Positions 16,036-24,250 of a stretch of DNA of 64,000 nt are shown here, piece after piece. The notes beneath the pieces were generated by a model. The model ran no database searches. It saw nothing but the letters and a program-made list of their open reading frames with translations, and was not told where the DNA came from. The stretch is from Micrococcales bacterium UBA7469 (GTDB lineage Bacteria > Actinomycetota > Actinomycetes > Actinomycetales > Microbacteriaceae): contig DLPB01000029.1 of the NCBI GenBank assembly GCA_002479805.1, positions 1-64,000 of the forward strand, given 5' to 3'. Numbering within the stretch: position 1 is the stretch's first letter; each line of letters starts with the position of its first letter. The translations under genes and the position numbers were made by a program.

Positions 16036-17115
16036 TTAGCTCAGTGGGTCGATCTCACCAGCGATGATGCCAGCCTCGATCTCCGCTAGGCGAGCCTTGG
16101 TAGCGTCATCGATCTTGGAGTCGAAGTCGTAGAACGGAGATAGTCCGGTTCCACCGTTTGCCAAGGTGCCAACGTATGCGTCACCCGAGAATGCGCCACC
16201 AGCAGATAGCTCTGCGATGATGTCGTAAACCGCGTTGGTCATGCGCTTCTCAGCAGAGGTAAGCACGTATGGTGCGTACTCTGGAGAGGTTAGAGCAACG
16301 TCCTTGTCAACACCGATCATTACGCCATCGATGCCAGCTTCCTTGATTGCCTCAGAAACAGCACCGAATTGGTCTCCACCTACTGGGAAGATTACGTCAG
16401 CGCCGTCGTTGATCAATGCAGCTGCGATTGACTTTGAGGTACCGGAGTTAGGGGTGAAGTCACCGATGAACTGACCGGTTGCCTTGGCTGGGTCCCAACC
16501 AACAACCTTCACGTCGGTGCCGTTCTCCTCGCCCCATGCCATTGCTCCGAAGTAGAAGCCGGACATGAAGTCTGTAACAGCGTCAATCTGCATACCACCG
16601 TAGGTACCAACCACCTTGGTGGTCGAGTAAGCAGCAGCTAGGTAACCAGCTAGGTAGCTGGACTGGTTCATTGCGTAGCCAACTGGCTTTAGGTTTGCGT
16701 TGCCCTCAGACCAACCATCGATGGTCACGAAGTTAACCTCTGGGTTAGCTGCAGCTGCAGCGTTTACGTCTGCAACTAGGTTGAAGCCAACAGCGAAGGT
16801 GATGTCGCAAGACTGGTCAACCATTGCCTGTAGGTTCGGAGCGAAGTCCTCAGCGGAGTTCGACTCTGCCTCAGCGATCTGAACACCAAGCTCAGTCTCA
16901 GCCTTGGTTAGACCGTCAAAAACTGACTCGTTGAATGACTTGTCGTTCCAGCTACCCTCGTCAGAAACTGCACAAGCAAGGTAGTCAACGCTTGGTGCCT
17001 CTGATGCGGTCTCGGATGCGGTTGGCTCTGCCTCTGGGGCTGTTGCACAACCGGTTAGCACTAGGGCTGAAACGCCTAGTAGTGCGAATGCTGCGGATGC
17101 ATTCTTTAGTTTCAA
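16036..17115 (-). CDS. BMP-family substrate-binding lipoprotein (nucleoside ABC importer)
   Basis: 359 residues from TTG 17115. A signal peptide ends in lipobox LVLTGC, followed by an acidic Ala/Glu/Thr/Ser-rich linker and a BMP (PnrA-like) domain: SDEGSWNDKSFNESVFDGL, DGADVIFPVGGDQFGAV and GVMIGVDKDVA. PnrA-class proteins bind purine or general nucleosides. TTG 17115 was chosen because AGGAGG lies 5 bases upstream; the ORF could run to 17154 but that would place charged residues before the signal peptide. First gene of the operon; anchored on the outer face of the membrane. Confidence 0.92.
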   Translation of the reverse strand: MKLKNASAAFALLGVSALVLTGCATAPEAEPTASETASEAPSVDYLACAVSDEGSWNDKSFNESVFDGLTKAETELGVQIAEAESNSAEDFAPNLQAMVDQSCDITFAVGFNLVADVNAAAAANPEVNFVTIDGWSEGNANLKPVGYAMNQSSYLAGYLAAAYSTTKVVGTYGGMQIDAVTDFMSGFYFGAMAWGEENGTDVKVVGWDPAKATGQFIGDFTPNSGTSKSIAAALINDGADVIFPVGGDQFGAVSEAIKEAGIDGVMIGVDKDVALTSPEYAPYVLTSAEKRMTNAVYDIIAELSAGGAFSGDAYVGTLANGGTGLSPFYDFDSKIDDATKARLAEIEAGIIAGEIDPLS

Positions 17116-17163
17116 GGTTTCCTCCTGATTGGAATGTCGCGCCCGAAGGCACATTTTGCTTTC

Positions 17164-17169
17164 ACTCTA
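17164..17169 (-). promoter_or_regulatory. Candidate -10 box of the nucleoside uptake operon
   Basis: TAGAGT on the minus strand, about 49 bases before TTG 17115, which would give a leader of about 40 bases carrying AGGAGG. No convincing -35 is seen. Confidence 0.35.
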
Positions 17170-17202
17170 CCGCCGAAATTGGGGGAAAATTGACCTCTAG
17201 CG

Positions 17203-17215
17203 GGAAGATTCTTCC
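17203..17215. promoter_or_regulatory. Perfect 13-base palindrome between manC and the nucleoside operon
   Basis: GGAAGA-T-TCTTCC lies about 35-50 bases upstream of the candidate -10 box and 15 bases after the manC stop. It could be an operator for the nucleoside operon. Arms of six bases are short for a terminator and no T run follows. Confidence 0.3.
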
Positions 17216-17229
17216 TAGTTGAGCAACTG

Positions 17230-18339
17230 TTATAAAAGCTCGGAGTGACCGGTCTGCTTTAGCACGTCTACCAGTGACTTCACCTTTTGGGCATGCTCCT
17301 TCGTGGTAATCAAAAGCGCGTCTGGGGTGTCCACAACGATGACATCCTCCAAGCCAATCAAAGCAATTAGCCGGTCGGTGTCCGAAACCAAGATTCCGGA
17401 TGATGAATCTGAGAGCACCTTGGCCGAACCCAAAACCGCCAGGTTGCCTTTGCGACCCTGCGATTGCAGCTCAGCGATTGATGCAAAATCGCCCACATCG
17501 TGCCATTCGAATTCGGCCGGAATTACGGCAACTAAACCTTGCTCGGCGGCCGGCTCGGCAATGGCGTAGTCAATGGCGATTCGCTTGAGTTTGGGCCAAA
17601 CACTCTTGAGCACTGCCTCGCGCTTTGGGGTGTCCCACGCCTTCGCGATCTCCTGAATGCCGCGGTGTAGCTCTGGCTCGGTCTGCTCCAGAACACTCAG
17701 CAGCAGGCTCGCCTTGGCGATAAACATGCCGGCATTCCAGAAGTAGTCACCGGATTCGACATATTGCTTAGCAATTTTGATATTTGGCTTCTCGACAAAC
17801 TTCAGCACCTGACAGGCGGTCGGGCTGTCCAGCGGCTCACCCTTTTGGATGTAGCCAAAACCAACCGAAGGTTCGGTAGGTCGGAGCCCAATCGTGACGA
17901 TTTTCCCGGTTGCAGCTACGTCGATGGCCTCGAGCACACTCTTTTGAAATTCGCCCTGGTCCAAAATCACATGGTCGGCTGCGAATGACCCAATGATCAC
18001 ATCAGGCTGACGCTGAGCCAGAACAGCGGCGGCTAGGGCAATCGCTGCGGTGGAGTCTCGCGGCGATGGTTCGAGAATGATGTGTTGTTCATCAAGGTCA
18101 GGCAGCTGCTGCTCAACCGCGTGTGCGTGTACGTTGCCGGTCACCACCATGGTCTTTCCCGCCGCCAATGGCTGTAAGCGGTCCCAGGTGTCCTGCAGCA
18201 GGGTCTGACCGCTTCCGGTCAAATCGTGCAGAAACTTAGGTGCGCTAGCTCTGGAGAGTGGCCAGAGTCTCGAACCGACGCCACCGGCTGGGATTACCGC
18301 GAAGAAATTCTCTCGGGCATTACTTTTTGACGAATTCAC
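17230..18339 (-). CDS. manC: Mannose-1-phosphate guanylyltransferase
   Basis: 369 residues with the nucleotidyltransferase signature FFAVIPAGGVGSRLWPLSRASAPK near the N-terminus, FVEKPN, and WNAGMFIAKASLLL, as in GDP-mannose pyrophosphorylases. It makes GDP-mannose from mannose 1-phosphate and GTP for glycolipid or cell-surface glycan synthesis. There is no C-terminal isomerase domain, so it is the single-function type. GTG start at 18339 with a TAGGGT box 6 bases upstream. Divergent from sdhC. The phosphomutase at 6192 might supply its substrate if that enzyme is a PMM. Confidence 0.9.
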   Translation of the reverse strand: MNSSKSNARENFFAVIPAGGVGSRLWPLSRASAPKFLHDLTGSGQTLLQDTWDRLQPLAAGKTMVVTGNVHAHAVEQQLPDLDEQHIILEPSPRDSTAAIALAAAVLAQRQPDVIIGSFAADHVILDQGEFQKSVLEAIDVAATGKIVTIGLRPTEPSVGFGYIQKGEPLDSPTACQVLKFVEKPNIKIAKQYVESGDYFWNAGMFIAKASLLLSVLEQTEPELHRGIQEIAKAWDTPKREAVLKSVWPKLKRIAIDYAIAEPAAEQGLVAVIPAEFEWHDVGDFASIAELQSQGRKGNLAVLGSAKVLSDSSSGILVSDTDRLIALIGLEDVIVVDTPDALLITTKEHAQKVKSLVDVLKQTGHSELL

Positions 18340-18345
18340 CTAATC

Positions 18346-18351
18346 ACCCTA
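18346..18351 (-). promoter_or_regulatory. -10 box of manC (leaderless pattern)
   Basis: TAGGGT on the minus strand ends 6 bases before GTG 18339, and the interval GATTAG holds no ribosome binding site. Confidence 0.5.
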
Positions 18352-18395
18352 GATGTTTCTTGGCTATTTGGGGAAGCAGGCGGGCAACAGTTGGG

Positions 18396-18401
18396 TAGAC
18401 T
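18396..18401 (+). promoter_or_regulatory. -10 box of the sdh operon
   Basis: TAGACT; transcription would start near 18408, leaving a leader of about 27 bases that contains GGAGG (18425-18429) before TTG 18435. No good -35 found. Confidence 0.4.
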
Positions 18402-18434
18402 TTGACTATCCCGAAACTATCCATGGAGGCTAGC

Positions 18435-18815
18435 TTGGCAACTCGGCCAGCAGGAACCCTGTACCGCGGCAAGGTGGGCATGTGGTCCTGGGTACTACAC
18501 CGAATTACCGGTGTTGCAATTTTCTTTTTCCTTCTAGTTCACGTTCTCGACACTGCCCTGGTGCGCGTCAGCCCTGAGGCCTACAACGTGGTCATCGAGT
18601 CCTACAAGACTCCGATCATCGGTGTCGCAGAGCTCGGCCTGGTAGTTGGCATCCTGTTCCACGGCCTAAACGGCCTGCGAATCATCGCGGTTGACTTCTG
18701 GTCCAAGGGCACCAAGTACCAGAACGTCATGTTCTGGGCAGTGATCGTGATTACCGCAGTTTTGGTAGCTGGCTTCACCCCGCTACACCTAGCTCGAGTA
18801 TTTGGAGGCCACTAA
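18435..18815 (+). CDS. sdhC: Succinate dehydrogenase cytochrome b subunit
   Basis: 126 residues with three membrane helices. SWVLHRITGVAIFFFLLVHVLD carries the conserved HRxTG and the haem-ligand histidine region, and LFHGLNGLRII marks the second helix pair. It anchors the SdhAB catalytic pair and takes part in quinone reduction. TTG 18435 is preferred because GGAGG stands 5 bases upstream; ATG 18423 or TTG 18402 would add 4 or 11 residues but have no ribosome binding site. The stop overlaps sdhD ATG by one base. Confidence 0.9.
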   Translation: MATRPAGTLYRGKVGMWSWVLHRITGVAIFFFLLVHVLDTALVRVSPEAYNVVIESYKTPIIGVAELGLVVGILFHGLNGLRIIAVDFWSKGTKYQNVMFWAVIVITAVLVAGFTPLHLARVFGGH

Positions 18816-19255
18816 TGAGCGTGGTTATCGAAACCCCAAACCAGCCTCGCAGCCGCAAAGCTGCCAACTGGGAGAAGTACGGCTGGCTGTTCATGCGCGT
18901 CTCGGGACCGCTGCTGGTTGTTTTGATCTTCACTCACCTAATCGTGAACCTCGTGGTTGGCGACGGCATTAAGGCGATTGACTTTGCTTTCGTCGCCGGT
19001 AAGTGGGCAGATCCGTTCTGGCAGGTCTGGGACTTGGCCATGCTTTGGCTTGCCATGATCCACGGCACCAACGGCATGCGCACAATCGTCAACGACTACA
19101 CCGAGCGCGAGAAGGTCAGAGTTGGCCTGAACTACACGCTCTGGATTGTTTGCGGACTTTTGATTGTTCTTGGAACCCTAGTCATCTTCACATTTGACCC
19201 CTGCCCAGCCGGCGCAGCCGCGGAGCTTTTGCCTTCGTTCTGCCCAGCAAACTAG
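18815..19255 (+). CDS. sdhD: Succinate dehydrogenase membrane anchor subunit
   Basis: 146 residues with three hydrophobic helices. IFTHLIVNLVVGDG and MIHGTNGMRTIVNDYTE provide the haem/quinone-site histidine and the conserved HGxNGxR loop. ATG shares one base with the sdhC stop (TAATG). A short cysteine-containing tail (DPCPAGAAAELLPSFCPAN) follows the last helix. Second gene of sdhCDAB. Confidence 0.92.
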   Translation: MSVVIETPNQPRSRKAANWEKYGWLFMRVSGPLLVVLIFTHLIVNLVVGDGIKAIDFAFVAGKWADPFWQVWDLAMLWLAMIHGTNGMRTIVNDYTEREKVRVGLNYTLWIVCGLLIVLGTLVIFTFDPCPAGAAAELLPSFCPAN

Positions 19256-19265
19256 TTAGGAAATC

Positions 19266-21029
19266 ATGGCCAACGACAACGTGACCTATCACAACTACGA
19301 CGTGGTAATCGTCGGCGCCGGTGGCGCTGGCATGCGTGCCGCGATCGAGGCTGGTCCACACGCCAAGGTAGCTGTGGTCTCCAAGCTTTTCCCAACCCGT
19401 TCGCACACCGGTGCTGCCCAGGGTGGCATGGCTGCCGCGCTAGCCAACGTTGAGGAAGACAGCTGGGAGTGGCACACCTTCGACACCGTCAAGGGTGGCG
19501 ACTACCTGGTTGACCAGGATGCCGCAGAGATTCTGGCCAAGGAATCGGTTCAGGCGGTTATTGACCTGGAGAACATGGGCTTGCCTTTCAACAGAACCCC
19601 AGACGGCAAGATTGACCAGCGTCGCTTCGGTGGTCACACCCGTGACCACGGCAAGGCTCCAGTTCGCCGCAGCTGTTACGCCGCCGACCGCACCGGTCAC
19701 ATGATTCTGCAGACTCTCTATCAAAACTGCGTAAAGCTCGGCATCGAGTTCTATAACGAGTTCTACGTGCTTGACCTTGTGATGAACGATGGCAAGCCCG
19801 CCGGTGTAGTTGCCTACGAGTTGGCAACCGGAGACATTCACGTCTTCGCCGGTAAGTCGATTGTTTTTGCCACCGGTGGCTTTGGAAAGATCTACAAGAC
19901 CACTTCGAACGCTCACACCCTCACCGGTGATGGCGTTGGCATCATCTTCCGCAAGGGCCTGCCACTTGAGGACATGGAGTTCTACCAGTTCCACCCAACC
20001 GGTTTGGCTGGACTGGGAATCTTGCTCTCCGAGGCAGCTCGTGGTGAGGGTGGAATTCTTCGTAACGCCTCCGGTGAGCGCTTCATGGAGCGCTACGCAC
20101 CGACCATCAAGGACCTAGCTCCGCGAGACATGGTTGCTCGCGCCATGGCAAATGAGGTTCGCGAGGGTCGCGGTGCCGGTCCAAACAAGGACTACGTACT
20201 GCTTGACCTAACCCACCTAGAGCCTGCGGTTATTGACGCCAAGCTGCCAGACATCACGGAGTTCGCCAGAACCTATCTGGGCGTTGAGCCATACACCGAG
20301 CCAGTGCCAGTATTCCCAACCGCGCACTATGCAATGGGTGGCATTCCAACGAACATCAAGGCCGAGGTGCTCAGCGACAACGACACCGTGGTGCCAGGTC
20401 TATACGCGGCTGGCGAGTGTGCCTGTGTTTCGGTTCACGGTGCTAACCGCCTTGGAACCAACTCGCTACTAGACATCAACGTCTTTGGTAAGCGTGCCGG
20501 TCGTTACGCCGTTGAATACGCCAAGACCGCCAAGCAAGTTCCAGTTCCAGAGAACGCTGCCGATGAGGTGCTAGCGATGCTGGATAAGGTTCGCAAGGCT
20601 AAGGGCAAAGAGAAGGTTGCTCAGCTTCGCAAGGAGCTGCAGGAGACCATGGACAAGAACGCCCAGGTATTCCGCACCGAAGAGACTCTGCAGGAAGCCT
20701 TTGACAAGATCATGGAGCTTCGCAAGCGCTACGAGAACATCTCGATCCAGGACCAGGGACGCCGCTTCAACACTGACCTGCTAGAGGCTGTGGAGCTTGG
20801 CTTCTTGCTAGATCTTGCCGAGGTCACCGTTATCACCTGCCGCGAGCGCCGCGAATCCCGCGGAGCACACCTGCGTGAGGACTTCCCGAACCGCGATGAC
20901 AAGAAGTTCATGGTTCACTCCATGGCCTACAAGGTTGACAAGACCGATAAGGCCACTGGAACCAACATCAAGCTCGGCTGGAAGCCAGTCGTAATTACCA
21001 ACTACCAGCCGATGGAGCGCAAGTACTAA
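19266..21029 (+). CDS. sdhA: Succinate dehydrogenase flavoprotein subunit
   Basis: 587 residues. The FAD motif VIVGAGGAGMRAAIEAG starts at about residue 16, and LFPTRSHTGAAQGGMAAAL contains the histidine that carries covalent FAD. The substrate loop FHPTGLAGLGILLSEAARGEGG and PTAHYAMGGIPTN are intact. It oxidises succinate to fumarate and passes electrons to SdhB. The C-terminal block ESRGAHLREDFPNRDD is typical. ATG at 19266 is preceded by a weak AGGAAA. The stop overlaps sdhB ATG by one base. Confidence 0.97.
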   Translation: MANDNVTYHNYDVVIVGAGGAGMRAAIEAGPHAKVAVVSKLFPTRSHTGAAQGGMAAALANVEEDSWEWHTFDTVKGGDYLVDQDAAEILAKESVQAVIDLENMGLPFNRTPDGKIDQRRFGGHTRDHGKAPVRRSCYAADRTGHMILQTLYQNCVKLGIEFYNEFYVLDLVMNDGKPAGVVAYELATGDIHVFAGKSIVFATGGFGKIYKTTSNAHTLTGDGVGIIFRKGLPLEDMEFYQFHPTGLAGLGILLSEAARGEGGILRNASGERFMERYAPTIKDLAPRDMVARAMANEVREGRGAGPNKDYVLLDLTHLEPAVIDAKLPDITEFARTYLGVEPYTEPVPVFPTAHYAMGGIPTNIKAEVLSDNDTVVPGLYAAGECACVSVHGANRLGTNSLLDINVFGKRAGRYAVEYAKTAKQVPVPENAADEVLAMLDKVRKAKGKEKVAQLRKELQETMDKNAQVFRTEETLQEAFDKIMELRKRYENISIQDQGRRFNTDLLEAVELGFLLDLAEVTVITCRERRESRGAHLREDFPNRDDKKFMVHSMAYKVDKTDKATGTNIKLGWKPVVITNYQPMERKY

Positions 21030-21763
21030 TGGCCCAGCAGCAGATTGCAGAAGTTGCCTCATTCCAGGTGACCCTCTTTATTCGTCGCTTCGACCCAGAG
21101 ACCGACAGCGAGCCAAAGTGGGTTGACTACGACGTTGAGATGTTCGGCACCGACCGCGTGCTCGACGCGCTACACAAGATCAAGTGGGAGCAGGATGGTT
21201 CACTAACCTTCCGCCGCTCCTGCGCTCACGGTGTTTGTGGTTCTGATGCCATGCGCATCAACGGTCGTAACCGGCTAGCCTGCAAGACCTTGATCAAGGA
21301 TCTCGATATCTCGCAGCCGATCTACATCGAGCCAATCAAGGGCCTTCCAGTTGAGAAGGACCTAATTGTCGACATGAACCCGTTCTACCAGGCATACAAG
21401 GATGTCAACCCATTCCTAATCGCCTCGGACAAGCCAGAGAAGGAACGCCTGCAGTCCCCGGAGGACCGCGCTCGCTACGACGACACCACCAAGTGCATTC
21501 TGTGTGCCGCCTGCACCACTAGCTGCCCAGTGTTCTGGACCGACGGTCAGTACTTTGGACCAGCTGCGATCGTGAACGCTCACCGCTTTATCTTTGACTC
21601 CCGTGACGAGGCAGCTCAGGTTCGCATCGACATCCTGAATGACAAAGAGGGCGTTTGGCGTTGCCGCACCACCTTCAACTGCACCGAGGCTTGCCCTCGC
21701 GGTATTGAGGTAACCAAGGCAATCGCAGAGGTCAAGCAGGCCATCCTGCGCGGAAAGCCGTGA
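21029..21763 (+). CDS. sdhB: Succinate dehydrogenase iron-sulfur subunit
   Basis: 244 residues. The N-terminal ferredoxin domain has FRRSCAHGVCGSDAMRINGRNRLACKT for the 2Fe-2S centre. The C-terminal domain has CILCAACTTSCP and CRTTFNCTEACPRGIEV for the 4Fe-4S and 3Fe-4S centres. It wires SdhA to the membrane quinone. Its stop overlaps the GTG of the Rieske gene (GTGA), so the Rieske protein is translationally coupled to the sdh operon. Confidence 0.97.
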   Translation: MAQQQIAEVASFQVTLFIRRFDPETDSEPKWVDYDVEMFGTDRVLDALHKIKWEQDGSLTFRRSCAHGVCGSDAMRINGRNRLACKTLIKDLDISQPIYIEPIKGLPVEKDLIVDMNPFYQAYKDVNPFLIASDKPEKERLQSPEDRARYDDTTKCILCAACTTSCPVFWTDGQYFGPAAIVNAHRFIFDSRDEAAQVRIDILNDKEGVWRCRTTFNCTEACPRGIEVTKAIAEVKQAILRGKP

Positions 21764-22182
21764 GCCTAAGTCGTCGAGCCGCCCTTGGCTCGATGGCAGC
21801 CGCTGGCACTTTGGCGCTTGGCGCATGTTCAAGTGCCCGAGAATCGACACCAATTACCAGCAGTGAACCTGCTGCATCCGGTGAAATCCTGCTTGGACTT
21901 ACCTCTGAGGTTCCAGTCGGTGGCGGAACAAAGTTCGCGGTTGATAAAACTCTGACCGTTTTGGTCACCCAGACTAAAGCTGGAAACTTCAAGGCCTTTA
22001 GTGCCACCTGCACCCACGCCGGTTGCATCGTCAACGGTGTTGAAAACAACGAGATTGCCTGCGGTTGTCACGGAGCCAGATTCGATCCGGAATCCGGTAT
22101 GGCGATAGCAGGCCCCGCCAAGAGCGCGCTCGGCAAAATTTCCTTGGAAATTCGCGACGAAGAGATTTGGATCACCATCTAA
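21760..22182 (+). CDS. Exported Rieske 2Fe-2S lipoprotein
   Basis: 140 residues. The N-terminus MSLSRRAALGSMAAAGTLAL has a twin-arginine motif followed by lipobox LGAC, so it is probably exported folded by Tat and lipidated. The Rieske centre is CTHAGC and CGCHGARF; the second box has Gly where Pro is usual and Ala where Ser is usual, which may alter redox potential. It is a free-standing ferredoxin without membrane helices, coupled to sdhB by overlap. Similar small Rieske proteins occur in Actinobacteria; electron partner unknown. Confidence 0.88.
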   Translation: MSLSRRAALGSMAAAGTLALGACSSARESTPITSSEPAASGEILLGLTSEVPVGGGTKFAVDKTLTVLVTQTKAGNFKAFSATCTHAGCIVNGVENNEIACGCHGARFDPESGMAIAGPAKSALGKISLEIRDEEIWITI

Positions 22183-22991
22183 TGCTGAAAGTCACCACCG
22201 TGAACGTCAACGGCATCCGAGCCGCGGCTCGAAAAGATATGGCCGAGTGGCTGAAGGTCGCCAACCCAGACATCCTCTGCCTTCAGGAGGTGCGAGCCCC
22301 GCAGGGCGAGCTCTTGGCCTTGGCGGTTGATGGTCCGATTGCAATCGAGGGTGGCTGGAACATCTATGACCACGAGGCCAGCGCCAAGGGTCGCGCCGGG
22401 GTTGCAATTCTCTCCAAGCAACCTGCCCTTGAAGTGAGGGTGGAACTTGGGCCAGAAGAATTTGATTCCGCTGGCCGTTGGCTGGAGGCGGATTTCGAAA
22501 CTCCAAGCGGAATCTTCACGGTCGTCAGCGTTTATGTGCACTCGGGTGAGGTTGACACCCCAAAGCAGGTGGAGAAGTACAAGTTCCTCAACGCCATGTC
22601 AGAGCGCATGCAGTGGCTAATTGATAACCGCGATTACGCGGTGGTGGTTGGTGATTTGAATGTTGGTCACACCGAACTGGATATCAAAAACTGGAAGGGC
22701 AATCTAAAAAACGCCGGTTTCTTGCCCGAGGAGCGCGCGTTCTTTGATGGTTTTGCCAAGCAAGGTTGGGTAGATATGGGTCGAGCAGCACACCCGGGTG
22801 TTCCGGGGCCATACACCTGGTGGTCATTCCGCGGCCAGGCATTTGATACCGATGCCGGCTGGCGCATCGACTACCAGCTCGCAACCCCAAAGCTTGCCGA
22901 AAAGGGGCAGAATTATCGGGTCGATAGAGCACCAAGCTACGACACCCGTTGGACCGATCACTCACCGGTGAACGTCGAATACGACCTGTAG
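22182..22991 (+). CDS. xth: Exodeoxyribonuclease III / AP endonuclease
   Basis: 269 residues. ATVNVNGIRAA-type start (TTVNVNGIRAAARK), LCLQEVRAP, VVGDLNVGHTELD and the final WTDHSPVNVEYDL are the metal and catalytic residues of the exonuclease-endonuclease-phosphatase family (Glu in LQEV, Asn in GDLN, Asp-His in TDHSP). It cleaves DNA at abasic sites in base excision repair. ATG 22182 overlaps the Rieske stop by one base (TAATG); an in-frame extension to 22065 lies inside the Rieske gene and is rejected. Confidence 0.93.
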   Translation: MLKVTTVNVNGIRAAARKDMAEWLKVANPDILCLQEVRAPQGELLALAVDGPIAIEGGWNIYDHEASAKGRAGVAILSKQPALEVRVELGPEEFDSAGRWLEADFETPSGIFTVVSVYVHSGEVDTPKQVEKYKFLNAMSERMQWLIDNRDYAVVVGDLNVGHTELDIKNWKGNLKNAGFLPEERAFFDGFAKQGWVDMGRAAHPGVPGPYTWWSFRGQAFDTDAGWRIDYQLATPKLAEKGQNYRVDRAPSYDTRWTDHSPVNVEYDL

Positions 22992-22998
22992 GAAAAAG

Positions 22999-24000
22999 AT
23001 GACCAAGCCAAATCTGCTCTCCGGCATGCAGCCCAGCGCCGCCAGCCTTCACCTCGGCAACTACCTTGGTGCGCTTACCCAGTGGGTCAAGATGCAGGAT
23101 GACTTCAATGCCTACTACGTGATTGTTGACCTGCACGCAATTACCGTGCCACAGGATCCAATCGAGCTTCGTCAAAACACCCGCCGCACCGCAGCCCAAT
23201 ACATTGCCGCCGGAATTAATCCTGCGAAGTCAGCTCTGTTTGTGCAGTCTCACGTGCCGGCCCATGCTCAACTGGCCTGGGTGCTGAACTGCATCACCGG
23301 TTTCGGCGAGGCGAGCCGAATGACTCAGTTCAAGGACAAGAGTCAAAAAGGTGGTGCTGACAACTCATCCGTTGGGCTATTCACCTACCCGATCTTGCAG
23401 GCTGCAGATATCTTGCTATACCAGCCAAAGTCAGTTCCGGTTGGCGAAGACCAGCGTCAGCATCTTGAACTGACCAGGGATTTGGCGACTCGCTTCAACT
23501 CTAGATTCGGCAAGACCTTCGAGATTCCCGAGGCTCAGATCTTGAAGGAAACCGCGAAGATTTATGACCTCCAAGAGCCAACCGCAAAGATGTCTAAGTC
23601 GGCCCAAGATCCAAAGGGTCTGGTGAATCTGATGGATGAGCCAAGCGTCATTGCCAAGAAGATCAAGAGCGCAGTGACTGACACCGATGGTGAAATTCGC
23701 TTTGACCGCGAGGCTAAGCCTGGGGTTTCAAACCTGATTGGTACCTACAGCGCCATCACCGGAGAGAGCATTGAATCCTTTACCGCATCGATTCAGGGTC
23801 AGGGCTATGGCGCACTAAAGACCGCGGTGGCGGATGCTGTGGTGGCGACCCTTGATCCAATTCGACTTCGAGCTCAAGAGCTCTTGGCTGATCCGGCAGA
23901 ACTCGATCGACTATTGGCACAGGGTGCGGCTAAGGCCAATGAAATTGCCGAGCGCACGCTTGCAGACGTTTACGACAAGCTCGGCTTCGTCCGACCATAG
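22999..24000 (+). CDS. trpS: Tryptophanyl-tRNA synthetase
   Basis: 333 residues, class I synthetase. The HIGH motif appears as HLGNYLG in LLSGMQPSAASLHLGNYLG, and KMSKS is AKMSKSAQD (about 195). It charges tRNA-Trp. ATG 22999 has AGGAAAAAG upstream, 7 bases after the xth stop. It ends the sdh-xth-trpS run; the FMN riboswitch follows about 50 bases on. Confidence 0.96.
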   Translation: MTKPNLLSGMQPSAASLHLGNYLGALTQWVKMQDDFNAYYVIVDLHAITVPQDPIELRQNTRRTAAQYIAAGINPAKSALFVQSHVPAHAQLAWVLNCITGFGEASRMTQFKDKSQKGGADNSSVGLFTYPILQAADILLYQPKSVPVGEDQRQHLELTRDLATRFNSRFGKTFEIPEAQILKETAKIYDLQEPTAKMSKSAQDPKGLVNLMDEPSVIAKKIKSAVTDTDGEIRFDREAKPGVSNLIGTYSAITGESIESFTASIQGQGYGALKTAVADAVVATLDPIRLRAQELLADPAELDRLLAQGAAKANEIAERTLADVYDKLGFVRP

Positions 24001-24047
24001 CGCCAGGGAATTTTGCGGGCGAAACCGCTATTGTTCTAAGTAACACA

Positions 24048-24189
24048 GTTCTTCGGGGTCAGTGAAAATCTGAGCCGGCGGTTAAAGTCCGCGACCCGAC
24101 TGGGAGTTTGGCAGCCAGCTAAATGACCTCAGGCGGTTGAATCGGTGAAATTCCGATACCGACGGTTAAAGTCCGGATGGGAGAAGAAC
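24048..24189 (+). promoter_or_regulatory. FMN riboswitch (RFN element)
   Basis: The conserved RFN blocks appear in order: CTTCGGGGTCAGTGAAAATC, GAGCCGGCGGTTAAAGTCCG, CGACCCG, then GGTTGAATCGGTGAAATTCC, GATACCGACGGTTAAAGTCC and GGATGGGAGAAG. Closing stem P1 pairs GTTCTTC (24048-24054) with GAAGAAC (24183-24189). It senses FMN and lowers expression of the riboflavin operon that follows. Confidence 0.97.
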
Positions 24190-24191
24190 CT

Positions 24192-24212
24192 GGGTGCTCT
24201 GCACCCGTTTTT
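24192..24212 (+). terminator. Riboswitch expression platform: intrinsic terminator
   Basis: GGGTGC-TCT-GCACCC hairpin followed by GTTTTT, three bases after the riboswitch closing stem and 39 bases before ribD. FMN-bound aptamer should favour this terminator. No competing antiterminator is obvious by eye. Confidence 0.8.
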
Positions 24213-24250
24213 CTCGCGCGCCCGCGGTCTGTGATTACCGAGAGGGCGAA

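Noticed and set aside
22065..22181. Longer exonuclease III start inside the Rieske gene
   Set aside because: Would overlap the Rieske coding region by 118 bases with no start signal; ATG 22182 overlaps its stop in the manner common here.
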